Part shown: positions 33,018 through 44,260 of the stretch, in pieces
Layout: every line of letters starts with the position of its first letter
Numbering within the stretch: position 1 is the first letter of the stretch
Assembly: GCF_024139115.2 (NCBI RefSeq)
Contig: NW_026943205.1
Coordinates: 434,001 to 498,000 of the forward strand
Length of the DNA: 64,000 nt
DNA from: Armigeres subalbatus
Taxonomy: Eukaryota; Arthropoda; Insecta; Diptera; Culicidae
Direction: 5' to 3'
Program-made: the position numbers and the translations under genes
The notes under the pieces: generated by a model
The model's database searches: none
Seen by the model: only the letters and a program-made list of their open reading frames with translations
Told to the model about the DNA's origin: nothing

Positions 33018-33408
33018 AAAAAAATCCCTGACTTATATGACAAATCCGACAACCAATCAGTCTAAAAAGTGCTACCGTGGGGCATCGAAATCCGCAACCT
33101 CATTATGTGAAAAAGGCTCTAGTGAATAGTAACAAATACAATGAAATAAGCTGTCGTTATACAGAGCACACACATTAAAACTATTCAAAAAATATTTAAG
33201 AAAATTTTGTTGAGCTTTTATGGAATGTCTTCCTTCATAAGAGAGTTTGTACAATGGTCGAAAATATGATAAACATAAATTAATCAACACCTGAACCAAA
33301 CTGAAATCAAAGTACAGCTATTTTTAACTAGAAATTTAATGAAAACTCATATGTGATAATGCAGAAGTCATGTGCTAGAACAAACAATTTTCATAACCGA
33401 TTTGTACT

Positions 33409-33642
33409 TGGAAGATATTGATTTGGAAAAATGTTTGGAGGTAACCATTCCTCTTCGATGGGACTCGAACCCATGACCCTACAGTACGCTAGACTGGTGC
33501 TTTAACCACACTAAGTTACGAAGGACCTCCGTCATCCTTCTGCAACCCAGGGGCTACTGAACGAGACCTCGTTAGAGATCTTCACCAAATTGGACGCAGT
33601 CAAATCATACTCGCAATCCATTTCTCAAGCCAATACTTCCAC
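33409..33642 (-). mobile_element. TIR element carrying a tRNA-like segment, copy 1
   Basis: Ends: GGAAGATATTGATTTGGAAA at the left and, reversed, TGTGGAAGTATTGGCTTGAG at the right. Inside, the minus strand has TAACTTAGTGTGGTTAAAGC (A-box-like) and GGGTTCGAGTCCC (B box, about 33,463-33,475), so it looks tRNA-derived. A second copy in opposite orientation is at 33.90-34.04 kb. It is not a tRNA gene: no acceptor stem closes around the boxes. Confidence 0.65.
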
Positions 33643-33895
33643 ATAGAGTAGTACACGTCCACATTAGAGGGCGTGAGTATTTAGAATGTCCTGGCGGCTA
33701 CACATTCTTCATCAGCAACTGTATATCAAGTGAGGTTGTGTAAGCTGTTTGTCAGTCGGTCGTCAGACCTCGGGACCGCATTGCGTAGCAAGTACGCAAC
33801 TCAAGTTCAGTTCAATCAGGTAATGTTGCCTATTTGAAGTTAAACCGACTTGGACGATTAATGTTATCAGTGTTATGAAATATGTACAATAGAGA

Positions 33896-34043
33896 TGTGG
33901 AAGATATTGATTTGGAAAATCTGCTGAAGGCCGGAGGTCCTTCGTTTAGTTGGTTAAGCACCAGTCTAGCGTACTGTAGGGTCAGGTTCATCGAAGGGAA
34001 AGTGGTTACTCCAATACATTTCCAAATCAATATCTCCACACTA
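33896..34043 (+). mobile_element. TIR element carrying a tRNA-like segment, copy 2
   Basis: Begins GTGGAAGATATTGATTTGGA and ends TTTCCAAATCAATATCTCCA, about 22 bp of near-perfect terminal inverted repeat. Between them lies GGAGGTCCTTCGTTTAGTTG, GGTTAAGCACCAGTCTAGCG and a damaged B box (GGTCAGGTTCATCG). It is the inverted partner of the copy at 33.41 kb. Confidence 0.7.
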
Positions 34044-35650
34044 AGATATCAGAATTGATTTTATACATGAAATAACGTCCAAGCGATGGTTTCGGGAAAG
34101 GCAATTACCTTGATTGAACTAGAATTAAATTAAGCAGACTACCTAATTTCAAATAGTTAAATGCATACTTTGAGAAGCGATGCCAATGGAGCAAAACTTC
34201 GCGTTTGATGCGTGACTATTTGTTTCGATTTATGTTCGATGTTATTATAGCAAAAACACGCATTTTGAAAAGCCCAAAGTCTCTCAGAAGGTGACATTGG
34301 TGAAAATAAAAATAAAATGAGCAGATCATAAATATTGTTGTCTGAGGGACACTAATTCTTGTAAATAAAACGCCTAAAGAGCCTACTAACAAATTATTAT
34401 GAGATTGATTGGAAAGGCTGTTGCCACTTTGTAAAAACATTTATGTCAATATTCCCAGAAAAATCACATTTATTAAATGGCCAACCTATTTTTCGGTAAT
34501 TCTATAATAAGGGCCAAAGTATCCAGAACAACTTTGTAACAATTTTCTTTCTAAAAGTATGCTTTATGCCGAAAATGCATCTTTTCTCGTTAATCTTGTA
34601 ATACGGTGATAATGATAAAACTTATAAAAAGTGTTAAATTGTAGATTTTTAATTTTTTTACGAATGTCAATTTCGATGGATCTTTTTGGGGTTTTCAAAC
34701 GCTGTTTTGTTATAATACATCGTATCTTTCTTCCTGTTGACGAGTTATATCAATTTACTTGAACAAACTTGACTTCTTAAAATTGGTTAAATGTTGAGTT
34801 AAGTTTTTGACATAATAAGAATAAGAATTGCTCTTTCAAATGCCGAAACATATTTTTTTGGGTTGCCTAACCGGAGATATCAACTTATGGCAAAATGTAA
34901 TTTTGACAGAAAAACATTATAACTCTTTGATCGAAAGGCATATTCACCATAAAGTTGCTTTTCTTAGCTTCAAAGTCACAAAAATACTTTTTCGAGAAAT
35001 CTAAACAAAAAGTAGATCGAAAATATTGTTTTTTAGTAATTACCATCCAATTAGGTAAGCCATTTAAAATCAGCCAACTCAAGAGCTATAGAAAAAGGTT
35101 TTAGCAAATTTTTTGAATAAGATGACTCTAACTGTAGAACATACAAATGTTATATGATGGTCTTACTTTTCAACAATTTTGTAGAACAACAGTTTTTTTT
35201 TATAAAATAGTTTATGTTGCATACCTTCGCGTAAATCGTATCATGGAACATAGTGCAGTGTAATTACATTTTGCGAAATATTGAATATTTTCATTAATAT
35301 TGCATACGTCTAGCATCGCTATTTTAAATGGATGTACACACTTAAATAAAATGATTCTTGCTCATTGTTGGGGTTTATGATTTGATTTAAGATTAAGATG
35401 ACGTTTGCCAGACTGACTTTTCTCACACTCTTCCAAGCAGAAGCGATGGAAATTTAATTGGTTGAACAGGTAATTTGATCATTAGATCATATGGCCCAAA
35501 AGGTCATTTGCTGAATAATCAAATTCTCTGAATAAATTTGGGTTTATAGTTACACAGTTTTACATAGTTTTTGTTTTTTTATTTTTGACGTCAAAAATTA
35601 TTTTTTCTTTCTTTCAAAGTTTTAGGTCTCGTTTTTTGTTCCAGAGCTCC
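34044..35650. other. 1.6 kb AT-rich DNA before the assembly gap
   Basis: Strongly AT-rich, no gene or repeat family recognised. ORFs are short and of the biased type expected by chance in such DNA. Confidence 0.45.
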
Positions 35651-35675
35651 NNNNNNNNNNNNNNNNNNNNNNNNN
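35651..35675. other. assembly gap, 25 N
   Basis: Run of 25 undetermined bases; probably a fixed-size scaffold join. The ORF that reads through it is not real. Confidence 0.99.
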
Positions 35676-36180
35676 ATATAGACCGTTAACTTTCGATCAC
35701 GAAGCCTCCATCTGCACGGTACACGATGTCTTGGAAAGGATATCTCCCTTGTACATATTGGCGGTTCCAGCGTCATCCGTCACCCAATTGCCGTCTCTTG
35801 ATGGAATACGGTATGGATCCAAAATGATTGCAACGACGCACTTCGATTCTTGCGGATTGCCACAGCAGTTGCGTGCGGTATCACGTGGTGAGATTAATTT
35901 GTATTACCTCCACAGTGATTTACCAGACATCGCCTGTTTATACGCTGGACATTTCTGACCGCCAATAACGTTCTCTACATCCAACATTCCTACAGAAGGC
36001 ATTTCGTTTGCTTGCAGCTTTGCGCTTTGTATCCTCTTCACACCTTCCGCAAAGCTTCAATCTATCTGGACCTTTACAATTGCACCAGATGGCCAAACTC
36101 TTGACACCTGAAGCACACTCTCGTTTGCTGAGAAAGGCTCAGTGAGCACACGAACAACGACTTTAACTTTGCCGATTTTC
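35676..36180 (-). pseudogene. R1-like LINE fragment (ORF1 end and ORF2 start) cut by the gap
   Basis: The minus strand reads KIGKVKVVVRVLTEP, then CNCKGPDRLKLCGRC in a shifted frame, KCPAYKQA, and after the ORF boundary ILDPYRIPSRDGNWVTDDAG with a further shifted segment QDIVYRADGGFVI. These match the zinc-knuckle end of ORF1 (CKGPDRSKLCRRC) and the endonuclease start of ORF2 (LLSDPYRIP, DEGFVIAKV) of the R1-like element at 17.4-17.85 kb. Several frameshifts are present. The remainder would lie in the gap. Confidence 0.75.
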
Positions 36181-36182
36181 AT

Positions 36183-38893
36183 ACCCCAGTCTAAGCGTCG
36201 GTTGAGATTCTAAACAGACCAGACATGATGTCTTCCCGTCTAAAAAAGCTTGAAGTAGTTTTTTATACATTAATCCTTTTCCTACATAAGGTAAAAATCC
36301 ACCCGGCAAGTGAGATAAAAAGCAATTTCAGCTTCGTCTTGTACGGCAGCAAGTGCCCCAAGTCTCCATTCGTTGCCACATCACCGCCGTTTAGGTGCCG
36401 GAGAAAAGGGTTTCGGTCTCCGTCTCCAGTGGAAATGCTGAAAATTCGGTTCGTTGCAAAATCAGTTTCGATTCGAAGCCGCTACCGCATGATGATGGAG
36501 ACGAATGTCGAACGAGTAGTAGTAGTGGAGCAGCTTAGAGGCGCGATACAACATGAATAACGTGCCGTGTTATGGATGAAATCAATTTTGTATGTACAAT
36601 TTAGATGAGCAACAAAGCACAAGCCTGCGGAACGCATAGTCCTCCATCCCTAGGCAACCAGCAGACACCAAGTGGAACGGGAGTAGTCGCTCAATTTCGT
36701 GGAAAAAGATCTTCCAGCGCGGTTCAATGGAGGGCAAAGTCATGGGGTTTTGGCGGTTGAGTTCACCATTTGTTAGGGTAAATTGGCATACGAAATGACT
36801 GATGAGGATTTATCAATCATATAGCGCGTGGAGGAAAAAGGCACGGGTGTGTTTTCTGCCTGTTATATAAAAAGTTTAGAAGTTGTTTTATTTATACATT
36901 ATACGGTAATGGACCGGAAAGGAACAACCAAGTTGATGGTAGTTTAATGGAAGGTTTATGACACATTTGTACAAATTTTGTATTTTTTGTTAGATTTGTA
37001 ATAGAAAATGTATCGCAAATTTGAATTATTGAGGATTACAATGCCAAACATTAATCTATCTACATTTTTCAATCGCAAAAATAAGCCAATTCCATTAACA
37101 ATATTTTTCTGGTAAACATTTTTATATTTCAGAGAAAGGTAGCTCTATTACAGACAAGCTACATACAAGGTTAAAGTATAAGCCACAGCGCAACGCAGGG
37201 AGGGAAAAGTGTGAGCATGTATGAGCTCCAGCGTTTCTTCAGGTTGTCAACTGCAGCTTGCTACCCCGAAAATATATCATTACCGTTTGTATACAGCACC
37301 TTACGTTGGGAGTGTTGAGAAAGGATGCCAGTTGATTTTAATGTCTCTCAAAACTCTTGGGTATTAGATTTAGTTGAGACAGTCAACACATTTCGTTTTG
37401 TTTTTTTTTTGAAACCATAGCCTCCACCATCTGCCTTATGCAAGTTTCGATCGTTTATTGTAAGTTGACGATATTGCGTCTCTTACAATGTGAATGCGAT
37501 TAAGTGGCAGCATTGCAACAATCGCAGTCCGATGAACGTCAAATGAGAGGTCGCTTCAAAACTAAATAAAAGGGCCTGGCAACCCAGGATAAGCGTACAG
37601 GTCGGCTTTTGATTTGCATCCGGCTATCATAATTTAAAACGACGACGAGGACTGACGATGATGATGATGATGAAAATGATATCAACAAACGAGCTTTTTC
37701 GAAATGGGAGCCAGCCTCTCGGGTATAAATTGATGTGGATACATTCATTTAAATCTGCATAAGATGCGAACGCACAGCGAGATGGGTCACTAAAGCCATG
37801 CTAGTTTGGAATTGTTCAAACCACGGTCGGAAGTAGCACTTGAACCGGCACTTCCTGGCAGTATAGAGACAGTCGGAAGTTGAAATCAATAACTTTCAGT
37901 TCTCATTTATTCCGAATCGAAATGTGCTTTCAGCGGATGAAAATAAAACACAACTGGTGAAGAATGATATGTCTTCATATCTTTTCTGGGATGAATATCA
38001 TTTCCAGGAATGCTCATAATCATCAATTTTAATTTGGCGGGCGATGTCCATCGAAGGATTAAAAATTCGTTGATTGGAAACGAACTGCGACAAAAAAATC
38101 GGAGATTTTCCTCCCAATGTATGGAAGGTTGTTGTTTTCCAACTGAATCACAACTGTTGTACCCCAACCAATATCCATTTGCATGCACTCGCCGAAGCGA
38201 TCGATCATTCAACTCCAATGCGGCAGTCGGCAGTTATTGCGTTTCCTTGCGAATGGGTTTACACACATACTCAGATATACTCCACTTATGAGCATATTAC
38301 CCCACCCACTGGATGTTTGTAATGAGTATTCGTTGATATTTTAATGAAATTAATTTCAGTGCCACATTGAACGGAATGTCGAGTGACAATCAGTCAGGAC
38401 GGCGGTTGGTAGTCGTCTGTAGAAAACTCTACTCCCAAGCGCTTAAACATGGGTGCAATTGGTTTAGTTGGATTATTTTTCAGAATGTCACAAAAAATGA
38501 GTCATACATACAAATAGCATCTAAATTTTGCTGGCAGCTTTGTTTTGTTTTAAAGTAAAATTTCCAATCATACGTTGTACGTGAATTGTGTTCTGACTAA
38601 GTTCCACATTGCAGGCATCATTGCCACAGCTGCATTATTTTATTTTGCAATATTTTATTCTGGAACCTAAAGAAAGCAAATGTCTTGTATGTTCAAATGT
38701 TTTGTTTTCAATAAAGCACAAAATAAAATATAAAAGATTTTGATGGGACTTAAAATTAAGTTTTAATTGTTTAAAAGAATTGTTCAAACTTAATTTCTTC
38801 TTCTTCTTCTTCTTATTGGCATTACATCCCCACACTGGGACAGAGCCGCCTCATGTCTAGTGTTCATTGAGCATTTCCACAGTTATTAACTGC
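36183..38893. repeat. long duplicated segment, copy B
   Basis: Collinear with 24,867-28,510 and in the same orientation. Differences are dominated by small gaps, not substitutions. Segments missing in copy A, for example about 24 bp near 36,318, show that neither copy is simply derived from the other. The right end stops within the same SINE (at AGTTATTAACTGC). It starts 0.5 kb after the assembly gap. No gene recognised. Confidence 0.85.
38800..38893 (-). mobile_element. Feilai-like SINE, 3' part only
   Basis: CTTCTTCTTCTTCTTATTGG, ACACTGGGACAGAGCCGCC and CCACAGTTATTAACTGC match the body and tail of the SINE at 28.43 kb. The tRNA-like head is missing because the sequence diverges at 38,893. 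Confidence 0.7.
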
Positions 38894-39224
38894 AGCAATG
38901 GTTGCAACTGAACGAAGCAATACTGATATAGCTCTTGTTATCCGGAAGGTGCTCCCAGTCGAACCATTGCTCGAGCACGACGACACGCCACATCGTCCCA
39001 GAAGTCAAATACCCGGTTGAGAAGCTGAATTTTCCGGATCCCAAATCCTAAACCCCGTCCATCCTTAAACATTGTGAACTAGCCTCGTGTCACCACGAGT
39101 ACGTTGGCACGTATCACAAAGTACCATGGCTCCGTAAAGTGTTATACACACCTGAGCCTACCAAATAAACTAACTTGGAGGTCATTTGGACGAACATGTC
39201 ACTTGACCGAATAATGGTCATTTG

Positions 39225-39570
39225 AAAGTGAGAAATGAGGTATGGCTATGAAATGTGAGACGTCGTCTCTCTTCTCACTTCTTCTTTCCCAGTTGTCACT
39301 CGTGAAAAGTGAGTAGTGCGGAAGCGATAAGTGAGACGTCTTACCACTCATTTCTCCCTTCTTACAGTGAGAGTGAGAAATTAGAACGTTTTACTTTACA
39401 CTCTGACAAGTAAGTGAAGCAGAGACGTCCCCACTTTTCGCAGTGAGAAATGGGGGTGTGAAGTGAGGACATCTCACTTCTCACTCCACATTTTTGCTGT
39501 GAAAAGTGATTAGTGAGGAAGTGAGAAGTATGAGATGAGAAGTGAAGAGAATTGAGACGTCACCCCCACC
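39225..39570. repeat. GTGAGAAGTGAG-rich cryptic repeat
   Basis: Numerous variants of GTGAGAAGTGAG and of its complement CTCACTTCTCAC are packed into 350 bp, together with GAGACGTC words (near 39,262, 39,331, 39,424, 39,553). Because both strands of the word occur, long imperfect hairpins are possible. No coding content. Confidence 0.8.
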
Positions 39571-39601
39571 CCTTGGTGACTATTTCGGCAAAATGACCTA
39601 A

Positions 39602-39865
39602 TCAGGGTTCAGGGTTTGCAGAAATTGCTCTCAATAGATAACGAACAACGATATAAGAAGAAGGCAAAACTGTTCGAACTGTTTCAAGGTCAACAAGCCA
39701 TTGACGACTTATAAACTTATCAAACTTGTGTGCAGTGTGAAAAAAACCAGAATCGGATAGGCAGTCCCCACAAAGAAGTGACGATTTCGCTTTGTTTTAG
39801 CTCATTTTTGTGCTGGAGACCACACAGCTGTGTAGATCAAGGTTAAATGCACCATCATCAAAAGA
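39602..39865. repeat. dispersed repeat shared with 55.2 kb
   Basis: This stretch (GGGTTTGCAGAAATTGC ... CACAGCTGTGTAGA) is collinear with 55,205-55,447 in the same orientation, with moderate divergence. It includes GGATAGGCAG and TTCGCTTTGTTTT words in both. No terminal repeats or ORFs seen; family unknown to me. Confidence 0.8.
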
Positions 39866-39892
39866 CCGACTCAACGACACCTACCTAACTCC

Positions 39893-40040
39893 GTTACCCA
39901 TAATGCCATTTCCCGAAGACCAATATTCTGAACACCATTACCCCTGAGTGAGTCACTACACCTCGAATGCCATTTCACCCAGAAGGGATACTACCTCGAA
40001 TGAGCCAGTATCCTGAATTGGTCAATATTCCAAATATATA
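39893..40040. repeat. degenerate repeat of CCATTTCCCGAA-type words
   Basis: Units such as ATGCCATTTCCCGAAGACC, ATGCCATTTCACCCAGAAG and CCAGTATCCTGAAT recur at about 17-25 bp. I recall similar arrays in mosquito DNA. Borders approximate. Confidence 0.55.
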
Positions 40041-40169
40041 TTTCATTTCAATAAATCTCCGTAAAATTCCGTTCCTTCACGAGTCCTGAAGGGTAGTGGA
40101 GAAATCGTCGGAGGCATTTGCGTTCCACGCCAGAATGGCTACAAAGGGCAACAAGGTTGAAGTTGATCT

Positions 40170-41050
40170 TTTTTCTTAATTATTTGTTTATTAAGGCTCA
40201 GACGTTTCTTAAAACTTTACGGAGCCGAATACAATGAAAATAAAAATATTTATTAATCTTCCGTGAACTCTTCCTTGGCGGGAGCACGCTCGGTGGATCC
40301 TGACGAAGCGAATTGAGCTCGACACTGGCTTGCCTCTAACTTCCGTGTCTTTTCCTTCATAACTACCTTGTTGAATCGTTTACCAGCTGCGAACAGTTGG
40401 GAATTCCGAATGTCCTTTGAATGTATTCGTCATCGATATCCGGTGTCTGCTTCTCTGGCGTCTTTTCTTCCTTCTGACTTTTTCCTCTTCTTGATAATCT
40501 CAATAATTTCGTCCTCAAATTCCACGATTTCGTCTTCCGCCAAATCCACTACAGTTACAGTTCCTGACTTTTTTTCAAGTGCGATACTCATTCCGTGTGC
40601 CGGGTTCAGTTTTTTCCTTAAAGAGGCGGATGTTTTAACGATGTCCTGTCGCATAGTATAACAAACGCTTGTTCTTCAAACCGTCATGGAGAAAACTTGT
40701 ACGCCTCGGCAGTTAACTTCGATTGACATTTCCATGCCTCACTCTAACACCAGACATGGTCCAATTCCAGGTTAGAGGAAACTTTTCATGAATGGCATGA
40801 TGCACTTCTCCGTACTAGTTGAGAACCGCTTGACTCCTCCGGTGGCAGATCAAACACTCGAAGGTAACCATCATACACAGATCTACAGTTTTACCACTAA
40901 CGTACTTGAATTTCGAGGCTCCGCATTTTTCGAAGAGATTATAACATCACAGCCTCCGAATTAAACTTGATGCAAATGCTTCCACGGAATTGACCGTATT
41001 AATAAACATCTCACTCATGACGATCCGTTTCACTTTTGCTTGTGAACAGT
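40170..41050 (-). pseudogene. possible processed pseudogene of an unrecognised gene
   Basis: On the minus strand an interrupted reading starts near MSEMFINTVNSVEAF (41,020), shows CLICHRRSQAVLN, and has a 74-codon open part at 40,654-40,430 with TVTVVDLAEDEIVEFEDEI and a KKRKKSEGRK basic stretch. In the same frame after one stop comes a Lys-rich tail ending APAKEEFTED and a TAA. AATAAA-like signals and an A-rich run (near 40,170) follow. Continuous decay without introns plus an A-rich end suggests a retrocopy. I do not recognise the parent protein, and the call is tentative. Confidence 0.35.
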
Positions 41051-41159
41051 AGAAAAGCAAACCACCCGACGGCAATCTATTGAAAAGCAAAACTAATTCT
41101 GGCAGAACACATCTGCAATCGCGTGCGTCGTGTACGACCGAGCAACGGATTCTGGATGA

Positions 41160-41225
41160 AGCGTGGTCTTAGAATCGACTAGTGGGTGAGTGGGTGAGTA
41201 AGAGTGAGTGAGTGAGCTAGAAGGT
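41160..41225. repeat. GTGA-rich microsatellite
   Basis: GGGTGAGTGGGTGAGTAAGA followed by GTGAGTGAGTGAG: imperfect (GAGT)n. Confidence 0.8.
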
Positions 41226-41483
41226 TGATCATACGATTACGGAATGCACGACCCTATACGATTTATGTTAGCACGTTTCATTTCAACGATTTCAACGGCA
41301 TCTCGTCCACCATGTTCCGGAATAGAATTCGAAAGGAGGACTGCTTTTAGCGTGTTTTGGGCATATTATATAGGATTTTGGCCATAACTTCTGATCCCAT
41401 AGTCTGATCTGGCCAATTTTCAATAGCAAACAATGGGACAGGATTCTCAGTCGAATGGAACTTGTTGCGAGTAATTCGGACAA

Positions 41484-41789
41484 TGCTAAGTTCCAAAAAG
41501 TGTGTCTACAAAATTTTTTACACATACACACACACAAACAGACATCACCTCAATTCGTCGAGCTGAGTCGATTGGTATATAACACTATGGGTCTCCGAGC
41601 CTTCTATCAAAAGTTTGGTTTTGGAGTGATCATAACGCCTTTACGTATACTTAGTATACGAGAAAGGCAAAAATTTAGTTGGCTACACGTTCGCCTTATA
41701 AGCGGATGGTCATGGGTTCGATTCCCAGCCCTCCACCGAGCCCTTGTCAGTCGCCTGAGGTGCTAAGTTCCAAAAAGTGTGTCTACAAA
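41484..41789 (+). repeat. tRNA-like insert bracketed by a 29-bp direct repeat
   Basis: TGCTAAGTTCCAAAAAGTGT plus nine further bases occurs exactly at 41,484-41,512 and 41,761-41,789. Between the copies lie a (CA) tract, a palindrome CCTTTACGTATACTTAGTAT / ATACGAGAAAGGC (41,638-41,670), and a tRNA-like piece with GGCTACACGTTCGCC and a perfect B box GGTTCGATTCC (about 41,713). The direct repeat is longer than a usual target-site duplication. Confidence 0.7.
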
Positions 41790-42141
41790 CGGTGGCATTT
41801 TGGGGTGCGCGTCTTACCGACACGGCTGCCCGATGACGACTGACAAATTGCTCTTCTCGGAGGAATTCCTCCCGGATAAACGGCAATCAAAAAATGCAAC
41901 GAGCAATTTGGATACACGATACGGACAAAAGGACACAATGGACTCACGATGAGATGGACCCGGCAATGATAACAACAACGAATGTCTAAAAATAGATTCT
42001 GTGTGGATTCTGTACAGCAGAATACCACAGTAGATCACGAAACAGCGGTTAAGAAACACAGAGTGCCTACCAAATAAAGGAATGAATAAAAAAAAAGAAA
42101 GGCAAAAACCATTAAGGATTCAAGCCAGAAGGAAATGTGCC

Positions 42142-42170
42142 AATAAATATATAAATAAATAAATAAATAA
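42142..42170. repeat. (AAAT)n microsatellite
   Basis: Short run of AAAT units next to the TTCGGCC repeat. Confidence 0.85.
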
Positions 42171-42300
42171 TCCTTTCGGCTAACTTACTTTCAGCCTAAT
42201 GGTCTGTTCGGTCAAATTGGATATTCGACCAAACAACTTTCGGCCTAGTGGCCTTCGGCCGAACGGTATTCGGACAAACGGCCTTTCCCCGACCATCAAG
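42171..42300. repeat. TTCGGCC-type short tandem repeat, second block
   Basis: Degenerate 16-bp units (CTTTCGGCCTAGTGGCCTTC, GGCCGAACGGTATTCGG), related to 5,430-5,490; CTTTCGGCCTAGTGGCCTTC is shared exactly by both blocks. Confidence 0.8.
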
Positions 42301-43859
42301 CCCGTTAATATTCATGACTTTTCATAGAAGCTAAAAATATGGAACAACTCCATTTCATAATTTTTGTAGCTTTTGCCAAAACTACGATCCAGAAGATCGT
42401 CAAAAGTTGGCCCCTGCTCAAAATTCTGGCTAATCCCATGAGCAGACTCGAATTGGTGGTTGAGTAAGATATGAGATCTACTGGTCCTTCCACGTATTCA
42501 ATCCGATATAGCAACAATTACTCAGATAATTTTCTATCCGCAATTGCATTAATTTTAATAACTAGAAATATCCAATTTAGTTATATTTCCGATTTAGTAC
42601 AAGGCTATTAAATATTAAAATTATTAATTACATTGGCTGATGATTAACGTGTTGCCATATGGTTATCACCTCACCACCGGTTCGGTATAATACTCCGCAA
42701 CATCCTCATACGAGACGGGTTCAGATTAAATATAATTAATTAAACGAGGGCAAGATCTTGCGGACTGACACTCTGAGCCATGGAAATGATATAACGTCAT
42801 TTACGATTACTGCCACACCATGATTTAGATTTCACAATCAAGTCCAAAACCCAGCATAATCGGCTCATATAATCTCTTGAACACAAATACCTACTTTGTT
42901 GTGACACATAAAAATCCTCCAGCAATCTAGAGAAGAACCCATAAAAAATCTTCCGGACCGAAATGCATTACCCTCACCATTACCCTCACCAAACCATTCG
43001 GCAATACACTCAGCAACAACAATGTCAAGTACGCCGAAGATGTGCGGCGGCGGTTGCTTTTTGCCATGCAGAGTTAAGGTATATTGCATCCGAATGTTAC
43101 AAACTGGCGCTGTCCGCTGATGCCAACCGAAATCATTTGCTTCTTGGCCGCCTGATTCAACGCGTGTAGCACTGCACCGGAATGGATGAAACCAGGCAGC
43201 GATGGGATTGCTGAGGCAACCGCGCAATAAAACTTGGTTCTATCTTTAGTTATTTATTTGTTCAATCTCGTTTGAAGGAGGAATCCGTAAAGATAAACAG
43301 TTTTCTCCGCCCGGGCAAGTGCGCGCATTCACTGTTAAGGGTGTGCGGTAGTAAAGACTTGATGAACTATTCCGTTTCAGTCCACAATGCAATGGTTCGA
43401 TTGTGAAGACCTTGTGAAGTGATGATATCCTCTATTGTTTATATTAGTTTCAATTTTGTTCAACCTCAAACATCTATGTATCGCATACCCTTCAAATGTT
43501 TACATCGTCAACAAGCCGTCATGGAAGGAAATTTTCTTCAAACTTCGCGTGAATACCATCACTCGATATACTGAGCGTTGCCATTCCCCGTTCCAATCCA
43601 TTTCTTTCTTGTGGTCAATCGTAACAATCATAGCCCAGGCTTATCAGCGTCCGGCCCATCAGCGGCCAGATTTGATGGCACCCAACTTTTACTGCCGCAA
43701 CCCTCATTCGACAGGGTGAAAGAGCAAATCGAAAGCCATAAAATTAATTTTATCATCATTCGTTGCACAGGCTCAAAAGTAATCACCTTCCGCCTCCGCT
43801 TCTGGATTGCATTACGTAATCGCTTCGACTGACCTTTAAACTCCAGCTCTTGAATAAAC
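42301..43859. other. 1.6 kb with nothing recognised
   Basis: No repeat family or coding signature seen. ORFs (for example 42,865-43,227 minus) have no motif and overlap others on the opposite strand. Confidence 0.4.
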
Positions 43860-44260
43860 ATTTAAAAATTAGCGCCACGATTTACCGCCATCAGTGTGAG
43901 TGCTGCCGGGCCGGGGCTGCTACAAATGGGCCATCGAGAAGTCTCGTGCAGCCGCGGCAGCTATAATTGATCGTGATTCGCCTTTTCCTCTCACCCCGGG
44001 AAACAACTCTCGGCACATGAGGTGAACCGATATCACACGAGGCGAGCGCCCCGATTAATCCAATTATGAATTTAAAACATAAAACATTCTCTTACGGATA
44101 AATGGGAACCGGCCATAAATCACAGTCATAATTAAACGCATAAATTTATTCGATTTCCAATTGAAATATTCACCGAGAGCTATGGCACGGGCGGTGATTT
44201 GCAGGTGAGATAAGTGTGAAATGTGAGTAAGCCTTCCAATTTGGAATTTGAAACTCTTTT
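43860..44260. promoter_or_regulatory. possible conserved non-coding element
   Basis: A GC-rich block (GCCGGGCCGGGGCTGC) is followed by a stretch with many homeodomain-like cores: GATTAATCC, CAATTATG, CATAATTAAACGC, AAATTTATTCG and CCAATTGAAA within about 150 bp, and no repeat signature. This is the kind of composition seen in developmental enhancers, but motif density in AT-rich DNA is weak evidence. Confidence 0.25.

Noticed and set aside
33440..33530. Candidate tRNA gene
   Set aside because: A and B boxes are present, but no closing acceptor stem; a second copy and TIRs show it is part of a repeat.
35591..35776. ORF reading through the N run
   Set aside because: Contains the assembly gap.
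42865..43227. 120-codon minus-strand ORF
   Set aside because: No motif and no codon-use signal; likely chance.
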